17,168 nucleotides of DNA from Lachnospiraceae bacterium UBA3692 (GTDB lineage: Bacteria > Bacillota > Clostridia > Lachnospirales > Lachnospiraceae), in the NCBI GenBank assembly GCA_002372815.1, contig DFIR01000093.1, positions 54,293 to 71,460 of the forward strand, given 5' to 3'. The notes under the pieces are model-generated. The model had not been told where the DNA came from, searched no databases, and saw only the letters and a program-made list of their open reading frames with translations. The translations under genes were made by a program, and so were the position numbers. Each line of letters begins with the position of its first letter. The stretch's first letter is position 1. Below are positions 7,585 to 14,215 of this stretch, in pieces.

Positions 7585-8286
7585 CTATCGCTGGTCGCCG
7601 GCCGTCCCGATGCCGCGGAGCCGCCGCAGGGCGTCATACGCCGCCTCCTGGCTGGCCGCCTTCTTGGAACGTCCCTCGCCTTCCCCGAGCGTCTCCCCTT
7701 CGAGGGAGACCCGGATCCGGTATGTCTTCTCGTGGTCGGGCCCCGTCTCCGACAGCAGCGTGTAGGTCACCTGTCTGCCTTCGCTCTGCACGAGCTCCTG
7801 CAGGGCCGTCTTCGCGTCGTGCCTGAGGCGCATCTCATCCGGCTCCAGCAGGATGAAGGTCCGGATGAACCGCTCCGGCGCCGCGACGCTGCCGCTGTCC
7901 AGGTACATGGCCCCGATGATCGCCTCCATCACGTCGGCGACAATGGATTCCCGGAACCGCCCGCCGGACAGCTCCTCGCCTCTCCCGACGCGGATGTAGG
8001 AGGACAGGTCCAGCGCCTGCGCGCGCCTGTACAGCGCGGGCTCACAGACCAGTGCCGCCCGCGTCCTGGACAGCTCTCCCTCCGGGTCGTCGGGATACCG
8101 ATTATAAAGGAAGGCGCTGGAAACCATCTCCAGCACCGCATCCCCCAGGAACTCCAGGCGCTCGTAGTCCGCCGTGTGTTCCGATTTCTTTTCGTTTGCA
8201 TAGGAAGAATGGGTCAGCGCGCGTTCCAGAAGCGAACGATCCCGGAAGCGATAACCCATGCTCTTCTCCAGATTTTCGATTTCCAT
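7585..8286 (-). CDS. rnc: Ribonuclease III
   Basis: 233 aa. Mg-dependent double-strand-specific endoribonuclease that processes rRNA precursors, mRNAs and antisense duplexes. The endonuclease domain contains the signature ERLEFLGDAVLE (42-53) with Glu45 and Asp49, and the second metal-binding pair in 'ADVMEAIIGAMYLD' (Asp118, Glu121). The C-terminal double-stranded RNA-binding domain occupies about 155-228 (starts 'DAKTALQELVQ', ends 'KKAASQEAAYDALRRL'). All catalytic acids are present. The ATG at 8286 comes 9 nt after the acpP stop; GGAGG in the acpP 3' end may serve as its ribosome binding site, implying coupling. The acpP-rnc-smc order is common in Firmicutes. Confidence 0.97.
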   Translation of the reverse strand: MEIENLEKSMGYRFRDRSLLERALTHSSYANEKKSEHTADYERLEFLGDAVLEMVSSAFLYNRYPDDPEGELSRTRAALVCEPALYRRAQALDLSSYIRVGRGEELSGGRFRESIVADVMEAIIGAMYLDSGSVAAPERFIRTFILLEPDEMRLRHDAKTALQELVQSEGRQVTYTLLSETGPDHEKTYRIRVSLEGETLGEGEGRSKKAASQEAAYDALRRLRGIGTAGDQR

Positions 8287-8295
8287 GCTGTGCGG

Positions 8296-8535
8296 TCAGG
8301 CCTCCACAGCGCCGTGGATCAGGTCCAGCGCCTCGCCGACCGTCGTGATCTTGCCGATGCTGTCAAGGTCCACTTCCAGGCCGAACTCCTCCTCGATGCC
8401 CATGACGATCTGCGCGATGTCCAGAGAATCCGCGCCGAGGTCGTCCTCGAATGTCGTGTCGGTCGTGATCTCCGCCGCGTCTACGCCGAGCACATCCGCG
8501 ATGATCCCACAGAGCTTTTTGAACTCGATATCCAT
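8296..8535 (-). CDS. acpP: Acyl carrier protein
   Basis: 79 aa from the chosen ATG at 8535. Carrier of acyl intermediates in type II fatty acid synthesis, attached through 4'-phosphopantetheine. The phosphopantetheine serine is Ser37 in 'DDLGADSLDIAQIVMGIEEE', preceded by helix I and followed by acidic helix II. An in-frame GTG lies three codons upstream (8544), but it falls inside the AAAGGTGG ribosome binding site, so the ATG at 8535 is preferred; this also gives the usual 77-80 aa length. It follows plsX by about 22 nt (measured to the ATG) and precedes rnc by 9 nt. Confidence 0.97.
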   Translation of the reverse strand: MDIEFKKLCGIIADVLGVDAAEITTDTTFEDDLGADSLDIAQIVMGIEEEFGLEVDLDSIGKITTVGEALDLIHGAVEA

Positions 8536-8557
8536 ATTGTCCACCTTTCCTTGATGT

Positions 8558-9574
8558 TTATTCCGTCTCCAGTCCCATGGACTTCGCGAGATGCTCGCTC
8601 ACGCGCTTCTCCTTGAAGAGAATGCACTGCTCGATCCCGCCCTGAATCTCCTTGGCTGTAGAATTACCGTGTGTCTTGACGACCAGTCCGGTGAGTCCCA
8701 GAAGCGGCGCGCCGCCGTATTCCGACGCGTCAAACTTCTTCATAAGGCCCTTCACGGCCGGTTTGATGAGCAGTCCGCCGATCTTCGACCGCAGGTCCGT
8801 CATCAGGGCGTCCTTGATGGAGTGCAGCAGGACGCTGGCCGTCCCCTCATAGGTCTTCAGGATCGCGTTGCCTGTGAAAGCGTCCGTCACCACGACCTGC
8901 GCGCCGCCGGCCGGGATCTCGCGGGCCTCGATGTTGCCGGTGAAGTTGATCGAATCACACGCCTTCAGGAGCGGATAGACCTCCTTGACCAGCGCGTTGC
9001 CCTTCTCCTCCTCCGTGCCCACGTTGACGATGGCCACCTGCGGGTCCTTCACGCCGCACATATGCTCATAGTACACGCTGCCCATCTGCGCGAACTGCAC
9101 CATCTGCGAAGCTCTGGGGTCCATGTTCGCGCCGCAGTCGATGAGAATGACAGGTCCCTTCGCGGAAGGAAGGATCGGCGCGAGCGCCGCCCTCTCGATG
9201 CCCTTGATCCTCTTGACAAGGAGCTGTCCGCCCGCCAGCACGGCCCCGCTGGACCCCGCTGTGACGAAAGCATCGCACTCCCCGCTCCTGACCATCTTCA
9301 GCCCGACGACCATCGAGGAATCCCGCTTCCTGCGGATCGCGTCCACCGGCGGCTCCCCGGTCTCGATCACCTCACTGGCGGCCCGCACCGACAGTCTCTC
9401 CGCCGGATACTCCCCGCACGTCGCGAGGACCGCCTCGATCTGCTCCTGCAGTCCTACCAGCGTCACGCTCACATTCTCATTGGCGCGCACCGCTTCCACT
9501 GCGCCCTTTACGATCTCCCCGGGCGCATTGTCGCCGCCCATGGCATCTACAGCTACCTTGATCCATTCACTCAT
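8558..9574 (-). CDS. plsX: Phosphate acyltransferase PlsX
   Basis: 338 aa. Converts acyl-ACP to acyl-phosphate, which PlsY uses to acylate glycerol-3-phosphate at the start of phospholipid synthesis; peripheral membrane enzyme. The N-terminus 'KVAVDAMGGDNAPGEIVKGA' is diagnostic, as are 'SAVLAGGQLLVKRIKGIERA', the 'LIDCGANMD' motif and the C-terminal 'KTHGNSTAKEIQGGI'. The ATG at 9574 has AAGGAAAGGA upstream. It is the first gene of the plsX-acpP-rnc-smc-ftsY series and is preceded by a promoter and terminator region. Unlike Bacillus, no fapR lies directly upstream, and no fabD/fabG lies between plsX and acpP. Confidence 0.97.
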   Translation of the reverse strand: MSEWIKVAVDAMGGDNAPGEIVKGAVEAVRANENVSVTLVGLQEQIEAVLATCGEYPAERLSVRAASEVIETGEPPVDAIRRKRDSSMVVGLKMVRSGECDAFVTAGSSGAVLAGGQLLVKRIKGIERAALAPILPSAKGPVILIDCGANMDPRASQMVQFAQMGSVYYEHMCGVKDPQVAIVNVGTEEEKGNALVKEVYPLLKACDSINFTGNIEAREIPAGGAQVVVTDAFTGNAILKTYEGTASVLLHSIKDALMTDLRSKIGGLLIKPAVKGLMKKFDASEYGGAPLLGLTGLVVKTHGNSTAKEIQGGIEQCILFKEKRVSEHLAKSMGLETE

Positions 9575-9630
9575 TGACCGGTTTCCTTTCCTTCAGCAGC
9601 CGAAAACACCGCGGCCGCTTTTCAACTACT

Positions 9631-9659
9631 AATATAATATGCCTCGCCTTTTTGTTCAA
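9631..9659 (-). promoter_or_regulatory. Promoter for the plsX-acpP-rnc-smc-ftsY operon
   Basis: On the minus strand: TTGAAC (-35, 9659-9654), a 17-bp spacer, then TATATT (-10, 9636-9631). It lies in a locally AT-rich patch within GC-rich DNA. Initiation near 9624 would give a leader of about 50 nt before plsX. An imperfect palindrome, CGCACA-AA-TGTGCG (9702-9715), lies about 43 bp upstream of the -35 and might bind a regulator. Confidence 0.65.
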
Positions 9660-9733
9660 TACGGACTTTCCGGCAGGCGGGCGGGGCTCAGAAAGGGCTG
9701 CCGCACAAATGTGCGTGCCCCTGTCTGCGCTGA

Positions 9734-9909
9734 GACCTGTCTGTCTGCCTGTCTGTTTGCGCTTTCAGACAGCAAAAAAGACAGGTATCTGCCAAGACCT
9801 GTCTGTTCACCTGTCTGTTTGCGCTTTCAGACAGCAGCGCAGACAGATATCTGCCAAGACCTGTCTGTTCACCTGTCCGGTTGCGCTTTCAGACAGGTAA
9901 ACAGACAGG
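9734..9909. repeat. 62-bp tandem repeat array of hairpin-forming units (about 2.8 copies)
   Basis: Units begin with GACCTGTCTG at 9734, 9796 and 9858, an exact 62-bp period. Units 1 and 2 differ at about 8 of 62 positions; unit 3 is conserved over its first ~40 bases and then degenerates. Units 1 and 2 each contain CTGTCTG, the 10-nt loop TTTGCGCTTT, and CAGACAG (9749-9772, 9811-9834). Unit 3 has the variant ACCTGTC...GACAGGT (9871-9898). The period is not a multiple of three and no convincing coding frame crosses it, so it is non-coding. It lies in the 528-nt gene-free gap (9575-10102). Copies share complementary arms, so alternative pairings are possible. Confidence 0.85.
9774..9804 (-). 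terminator. Intrinsic terminator embedded in the repeat array
   Basis: Read on the minus strand: AGACAGGT (9804-9797), a 10-nt loop, ACCTGTCT (9786-9779), then five further Ts (9778-9774). This 8-bp stem plus U-tract is a standard intrinsic terminator that would stop transcripts coming from the phosphatase operon before the plsX promoter. It is formed across the junction of repeat units 1 and 2; the matching position of unit 2/3 has CAGCGC in place of the A-run and lacks the U-tract. Confidence 0.6.
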
Positions 9910-9955
9910 CTGCATAATGGGAAATCCGGCCGCAGCATCAGCGTGCAGCGCCTCG

Positions 9956-9991
9956 CATCAAAATAACAGCCTCCCGGCTGTTATTTTGATG
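9956..9991 (-). terminator. Perfect 16-bp hairpin, probable (bidirectional) terminator of the kinase/oxidoreductase operon
   Basis: CATCAAAATAACAGCC (9956-9971), the 4-nt loop TCCC, and GGCTGTTATTTTGATG (9976-9991) form a perfect 16-bp stem. The GC-rich part is at the loop and the A/T-rich part at the base, so each strand ends the stem in TTATTTTGAT. It lies 112 nt beyond the stop codon of the histidine phosphatase. The absence of a clean U-tract outside the stem makes termination likely but not certain. Confidence 0.65.
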
Positions 9992-10074
9992 AAAGGAAAT
10001 CTATGCCGCAATGAACGGCATCTCCCCCGGCAGGGACACAGAGACAGCCCGCCGGAGGGACATCCATTTCCTTT
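9992..10074 (-). other. Predicted three-way-junction RNA structure next to the terminator
   Basis: Three nested or adjacent inverted repeats fit one fold. P1 is AAAGGAAAT (9992-10000) with ATTTCCTTT (10066-10074), 9 bp. One arm is ATGCCG (10003-10008) with CGGCAT (10016-10021), 7-nt loop. The other arm is TCCCCCGGC (10023-10031) with GCCGGAGGGA (10051-10060), 9 bp with one bulged A. Junction strands are short (2, 1 and 5 nt). It abuts the 16-bp hairpin. I do not recognise it as a known riboswitch or ncRNA class. The orientation given is that of the surrounding transcripts, but the inverted repeats are symmetric. Confidence 0.45.
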
Positions 10075-10102
10075 TCCTTCTCGAATGCATGCTTGCCCCG
10101 GC

Positions 10103-10777
10103 TCACTCCTCATCCGGCACGTAGTAAGGCGACTTGCTCATGTCCGGCCGCTGCGCGCCGTGCGGGATCATCCCGCCGATGCGGAACCGGCGCTCCCGCT
10201 GCCATTGGTCCCTGTCGAAGAGAAGGGTGTAGCCCATCCCGTTCGGCGCGAAGAGCTGGTCGCGGGGCAGGTCCGTCTCGGCGCAGTGGAAGAACATCGT
10301 CATCATGAGCACGGAGTGTGTCACAACAGCCGCCGTATGCGCGCCGTGCAGGTCCATCTCATCCAGGATCCTGTCGAAGGACCGGATGGCGCGGTCCCGG
10401 CAGGACCGGATCGTCTCGCCGCCCGGCAGCGCGTGTTCCAGCGCCATCGTGCGGAAACCTTCGTTGTGTCCGCAGGCATTGACCTCGGCCGCCGGCATGC
10501 CGTCGCAGTCGCCGAAGTCGAGCTCCCGCAGATCCTGCAGGACGTGCACATCCATGCCGGGATACAGGATCATGGCGGTCTCAAAGGACCGGAAGGCCGG
10601 GGAGCTGTACAGGAGCGGTGCCTCCGGCATCGGGTGATCCCTGTGCTGCTGTTCCAGCTCCTCCCTGCCGGCATCCGAGAGGGGATACCGCAGGGAGGGG
10701 CCTTTTGCACCGACCAGGACACCTCCGTAATTCCTTTCTGTAAAACCGTGCCGTATAAAGTAAATCGTATAAGTCAT
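10103..10777 (-). CDS. Histidine phosphatase family protein (phosphoglycerate mutase-like)
   Basis: 224 aa from the ATG at 10777, which places MTYTIYFIRHG at the N-terminus as in the family; an upstream in-frame start at 10852 would add a low-complexity Arg/Gly-rich tail and is rejected. Catalytic features: Arg9-His10-Gly11 (phosphohistidine), Arg63 in 'SSPAFRSFETA', Glu85 in 'LRELDFGD', and His154 in 'VVTHSV'. All residues for phosphatase chemistry are present; the specific substrate is unknown. It is the last gene of the operon, 105 GC-rich nt after the FAD oxidoreductase, followed by structured RNA and a terminator. Context suggests a phosphorylated sugar or polyol as substrate, but this family is too broad to assign. 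The ribosome binding site (AGAGG, about 10 nt away) is mediocre. Confidence 0.85.
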   Translation of the reverse strand: MTYTIYFIRHGFTERNYGGVLVGAKGPSLRYPLSDAGREELEQQHRDHPMPEAPLLYSSPAFRSFETAMILYPGMDVHVLQDLRELDFGDCDGMPAAEVNACGHNEGFRTMALEHALPGGETIRSCRDRAIRSFDRILDEMDLHGAHTAAVVTHSVLMMTMFFHCAETDLPRDQLFAPNGMGYTLLFDRDQWQRERRFRIGGMIPHGAQRPDMSKSPYYVPDEE

Positions 10778-10882
10778 GCCCGGTCCGCCTCTCTGTCCGC
10801 CGCAGCGGCCTCCGACACCGGCCCGCCGCCACTGCCGACCGCAGCAGGCCACCGCCGGCCGGGGCCGGCAGCGACCGTTTCG

Positions 10883-12622
10883 TTATCGGTTCTTTTTCTC
10901 CAGCACGTTGGAGCCACGTCCCTTGAGGTTGATCTCCACCCAGTCCTTGCCGAGTTCCCTCGCAAGGATCTCGAGGACCCTCGCCTGGCAGAAACCGCCC
11001 TGGCAGCGGCCCATGCCTGCGCGTGTGCGGCGCTTGATGGCGTCGATCGTCGTGGGGACGACGGGGGAGCGGATGGCGTCGATGATCTCGCCCTCTGTGA
11101 TGGTCTCGCAGCGGCAGATCACATGGCCGTACTCCGGACGCTCTTTGATCAGCGCATCCTGCTCCTCGCGGCTCAGCTCGTTGAAATGCACCTTCGGAGG
11201 CAGGATCGGATCCCAGTCCTCCTTGACCTTCAGGGGATGCCAGGTCTTCTCCGCGTCCGCCAGCAGGATCTCCTCGATCCGCTCCGCGACGGCCGGCGAG
11301 GAGCCGACGCCCGGCGACTGGATCGCGCCGGCGGTCAGCATGCCGTGGACCACCGGGGACATCTCGATGATGAAGTCCTCCTTGAAGTCCGCGGGTCTTG
11401 TACCCGCGAAGATCCGGATGATGTCCGCCTCGGTGATGTCCGGATCCTGGTTGCGGCTCATGGAGTAGTCCAGGTCCTTTTTGGTGGTCTCCACGTCTTC
11501 CTTATCCGGCTGTTCATACGCGGAAGGTCCGATCAGGATGTTGTGCGAAGGCGTGTAGCCCATGCCGCCGCCCTTGGATTCCACGTTCTTGCGCTTGAGA
11601 TAGCCGGGATCGAAGACACCGGACATCCTGCGGTATTTGGGTTTCTTGCTCTTGTCGAAGACGGCGAGCGTGCCTCTTCTGGCGTGGATCGTGAAGAAGC
11701 GGTCCCCCGCCATCTCCGCGATCTCGTCGCCGTAGACGCCCGCGCTGTTGATGATGTAGCGGGTCTTGATGATTCCCTTCTCCGTGACGACGCCCGTCAC
11801 CTGTCCGTCCTCCACAAGCACGTCTCCGACGGTGCAGTTGAACATGACCTTGACGCCGTTGTTGGCGGCATTTTCGATCAGGTGCACGGCCACTTCGTAC
11901 GGATGCACGATGCCCTGGGCGGGAAGAAACGTCGCTGCCACAGGACGGATGCCCTGCTCCGCGTAGCCCGGCTCCAGCTGCATCGCCTCCTCGCCGTTGA
12001 TCATTCTCGGCGTGAGATCGTTGTTCATCACCGCGATCAGGAAAGGCGCATAGATGCCCTGCAGCATCTCATCGGTGGCCTCCGTGACGGCGTGCAGCAT
12101 TCCGGGGCGCTCGAAAGCGAAGTTGAGTTCCTTCGCCAGCTGGTCGTACATCTTGTTGCCGCGGACGGAGCGCTCCGCCTTCACGGTGCCGGGCTTGACG
12201 GCGCCGGCCATGTGGACGCCGCCGTTGTTGGCTTTGGAGGCGCCGGTCGCGACGTCCTCTCCCATATCGACCGCGATGATCTTCATGTCATACTTGGACA
12301 GCCAGCGCGCGATCGCGCAGCCGACGATCCCGAGTCCGACGATCACCACGTCCGCCTCGTCGATCACGCCGATCTCCCGGCCTCTTTCGACGAAAGGCGT
12401 GTAGTCCTTCTTCGGGATCACGAGGTCCTTCACCGTCATGTCGCTGACAGCGTTGACGACGCCTTCGACCTTGGTCACGGTCTGGCCCACAAGCACCAGC
12501 TGCTCCCAGCTCTCGCACTCGCCGCTGATGAACACGATGCCCGGTCTCGTATCGCTCTCACGCACATGCAGGTCCAGGGAAGGAAACTTCTCCTTCAGCA
12601 TTTGTTCCACTCGTTCCAGCAT
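10883..12622 (-). CDS. GlpA-like FAD-dependent oxidoreductase with N-terminal BON-like and C-terminal BFD [2Fe-2S] domains
   Basis: 579 aa from ATG 12622 (GGGGAG upstream); the longer in-frame start at 12700 overlaps the preceding kinase and is rejected. Residues 1-68 resemble a BON domain ('GIVFISGECESWEQLVLVGQ', then 'VEGVVNAVSDMTV'). A DAO-type FAD domain follows: GLGIVG (96-101), 'GASKANNGGVHMAG' (127-140), and a C-terminal FAD contact near 'GMLTAGAIQSPGVGSSPA' (427-444). The end carries a Fer2_BFD domain with Cys503, Cys505, Cys540 and Cys545 (CxC-x34-CxxxxC). The family includes glycerol-3-phosphate dehydrogenase subunit A and related amine/sugar-phosphate oxidoreductases. The DUF1667 gene upstream in the same operon fits a GlpA/FAD-partner/DUF1667 complex. 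The gene starts 28 nt after kinase B. The exact substrate is unknown, probably the phosphorylated product of the kinases. Confidence 0.88.
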   Translation of the reverse strand: MLERVEQMLKEKFPSLDLHVRESDTRPGIVFISGECESWEQLVLVGQTVTKVEGVVNAVSDMTVKDLVIPKKDYTPFVERGREIGVIDEADVVIVGLGIVGCAIARWLSKYDMKIIAVDMGEDVATGASKANNGGVHMAGAVKPGTVKAERSVRGNKMYDQLAKELNFAFERPGMLHAVTEATDEMLQGIYAPFLIAVMNNDLTPRMINGEEAMQLEPGYAEQGIRPVAATFLPAQGIVHPYEVAVHLIENAANNGVKVMFNCTVGDVLVEDGQVTGVVTEKGIIKTRYIINSAGVYGDEIAEMAGDRFFTIHARRGTLAVFDKSKKPKYRRMSGVFDPGYLKRKNVESKGGGMGYTPSHNILIGPSAYEQPDKEDVETTKKDLDYSMSRNQDPDITEADIIRIFAGTRPADFKEDFIIEMSPVVHGMLTAGAIQSPGVGSSPAVAERIEEILLADAEKTWHPLKVKEDWDPILPPKVHFNELSREEQDALIKERPEYGHVICRCETITEGEIIDAIRSPVVPTTIDAIKRRTRAGMGRCQGGFCQARVLEILARELGKDWVEINLKGRGSNVLEKKNR

Positions 12623-12650
12623 GTCTTTTCTCCCCGTTGTATGAAATAAA

Positions 12651-14162
12651 TCACTCGACCCAGTCTTTGGACCGCTCCACCGCCTTCTTCCACATCTCAT
12701 AGCTCTTCTTCAGAGCCGTGTTGTCTGCGGCGGGCTCATAGAGCTTGTCCACCTGGATGAACTTCTTGACATCGGCCTGCGTGAACCAGCCGAGCGCGAT
12801 CGCCGCCATCTCCGCGGCGCCCATGGCCGTCGCCTCATCGGCCTTCTGACGGATGACGCGCGCACCGGTCAGGTCCGCGATCGTCTGGCAGACGACCTTC
12901 GAGCGGGATACGCCGCCGTCGACGTTGATCTCGCTGACGTGGAAGCCCCTCACGGCCTTGGCGATGTCGTCGAACAGGTAGGCCGTCGAATAGGCGAAGC
13001 TCTCCAGCAGGGCTCTCACAAAGTTCGCTTTCGTGCTCCGCGCCTCCAGCCCCATGAAGGAGCCGCGCCCGTTGGGGTTCATGAAAGGCAGACCGTCCAT
13101 ACCGCTCAGTCCGGGGACAAAATAGACGCCCGCATTGTCCTCGACGGACAGCGCGATGGGATCCATCTCCCCGAAATCATTGAACAGCTGCAGGTTGGTC
13201 TTGGCCCACTCGAGGGAGGTGCCGGCCACCGGGACCGCGCCTTCGAACATGTAGGTGCTCACCCCGTCGATCTTCCATGCGCAGTAAGGGAACAGGGTCC
13301 CTTCCGTGCGGAATTCCGTGCCGATGTTGACATCCAGGAAGGTGCCGGTGCCCATCGTGACCTTGGCGCTGCCGATCTCCTGGCCGCCTTCCGAGAAGAG
13401 AGCGGACTGCTGGTCGGCGATACAGCCCATGATCGGGATCTCGACGCCCATGATCTCCTTGTCCATCATCCCGTAGTAGCCGACGTCCGGGAGGACCTCC
13501 GGGAACATCTCCTTCCGGATGCCCGCATATGCCATTACCTCGTGGGAATAGCGGCCCAGCTCGATGGAATAGAACGGCAGGGTGCCCGCGTGCGAGGCGC
13601 AGGAAGCGTGCAGTTTCTTCCCGGTCATGTTGTAGAGCAGCCAGGTGTCGATGCCGCCCCAGACAGCGTCGGGATCATTATCGACCGCCGCCGCATAATC
13701 CGGATGTTCCTCGCGCAGGACGAAGTCGACCGTCGGCATTGCCTGCGCCGCGTTGATCACAGCCATCTTGGCCACAGGGAACTGTTCACAGACTTTATTG
13801 AATTCCGGATCTGCCAGCAGTCTCGCCTGGGCGCGGATGCCGCGCGTGTCCTGCCACACCAGGAAATTGTGGTAGGCCTTGCCGGTCTTCCTGTTCCAGC
13901 AGCCGTGCGTGCCGCGCTGGAAAGTGACGCCGACCGCGGCGATCTCCTCGGGGCTGATGCCGGCCTTCTTCACGGCTTCGCGGAGTGCGAAGACCTGCTT
14001 GTCCCAGATCTCCTGCGGATCCTGTTCCACTTCATTCGGGCCGGGGTAGAAGCTGGTGATCTTCTCGTAATGCTGCCCGACGATCTCCATGTTCCGGTTG
14101 AAGACGACACCGCGAAGGCCGGTCGTCCCCTCGTCACAGACAAGAATGTAATCTTTTCCCAT
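12651..14162 (-). CDS. FGGY-family carbohydrate kinase B (glycerol kinase-like)
   Basis: 503 aa from the ATG at 14162, preceded by AGGGAGGG; an in-frame ATG at 14186 precedes that site and is rejected. ATP-dependent polyol/sugar kinase fold: N-terminal phosphate loop 'DEGTTGLRGVVFNR' (10-23), 'VWQDTRG' (102-108), proposed catalytic base Asp250 in 'ADQQSALF', 'GTGTFLDVNIG' (271-281), and the FGGY-type C-terminal ATP motif 'INVDGGVSRSK' (412-422). Compared with Escherichia coli GlpK, Arg83 is kept but Glu84 is Gly (QRGTHG instead of QRETT), and the Tyr135 position appears to be Ala139. Glycerol may therefore not be the substrate. It aligns without gaps to kinase A (15277-16791). It lies 53 nt after the tandem NTF2-like gene and 28 nt before the FAD oxidoreductase. 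Confidence 0.9.
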   Translation of the reverse strand: MGKDYILVCDEGTTGLRGVVFNRNMEIVGQHYEKITSFYPGPNEVEQDPQEIWDKQVFALREAVKKAGISPEEIAAVGVTFQRGTHGCWNRKTGKAYHNFLVWQDTRGIRAQARLLADPEFNKVCEQFPVAKMAVINAAQAMPTVDFVLREEHPDYAAAVDNDPDAVWGGIDTWLLYNMTGKKLHASCASHAGTLPFYSIELGRYSHEVMAYAGIRKEMFPEVLPDVGYYGMMDKEIMGVEIPIMGCIADQQSALFSEGGQEIGSAKVTMGTGTFLDVNIGTEFRTEGTLFPYCAWKIDGVSTYMFEGAVPVAGTSLEWAKTNLQLFNDFGEMDPIALSVEDNAGVYFVPGLSGMDGLPFMNPNGRGSFMGLEARSTKANFVRALLESFAYSTAYLFDDIAKAVRGFHVSEINVDGGVSRSKVVCQTIADLTGARVIRQKADEATAMGAAEMAAIALGWFTQADVKKFIQVDKLYEPAADNTALKKSYEMWKKAVERSKDWVE

Positions 14163-14215
14163 TGTGCAACCCTCCCTTTTAAACACGCTTGTATGCAGTT
14201 ATCCCCAAAAGTCTG

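Noticed and set aside
9618..9640. FapR-type operator at the plsX promoter (ATTAGTA half-site on the minus strand)
   Set aside because: Only one half-site is present (TTAGTA followed by GTTGAAAA); the matching inverted half is missing and no fapR gene is adjacent.
9734..9909. CRISPR array
   Set aside because: Units repeat over their full 62 bp with no unique spacers between short repeats, there are fewer than three full copies, and no cas genes are nearby.
9574..9917. Short plus-strand peptides rich in Cys/Pro/Leu read through the repeat array
   Set aside because: The 62-bp period shifts frame at each unit, there is no good ribosome binding site, and hairpin structure explains the sequence better.
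9992..10074. Known riboswitch
   Set aside because: I compared it by eye with conserved cores such as TPP, SAM, FMN and glycine and saw none. It also lies downstream of a stop codon rather than in a 5' leader.
10778..10882. Terminator in the GC-rich gap between the FAD oxidoreductase and the phosphatase
   Set aside because: CCGG-rich stems can form around 10855-10866, but there is no U-tract on the minus strand and the pairing is not distinctive in such GC-rich DNA.
9881..12649. Long plus-strand open frame opposite the phosphatase and FAD oxidoreductase genes
   Set aside because: Same reasoning: it begins in the non-coding repeat array and is antisense to two well-supported genes; composition is shadow-like.
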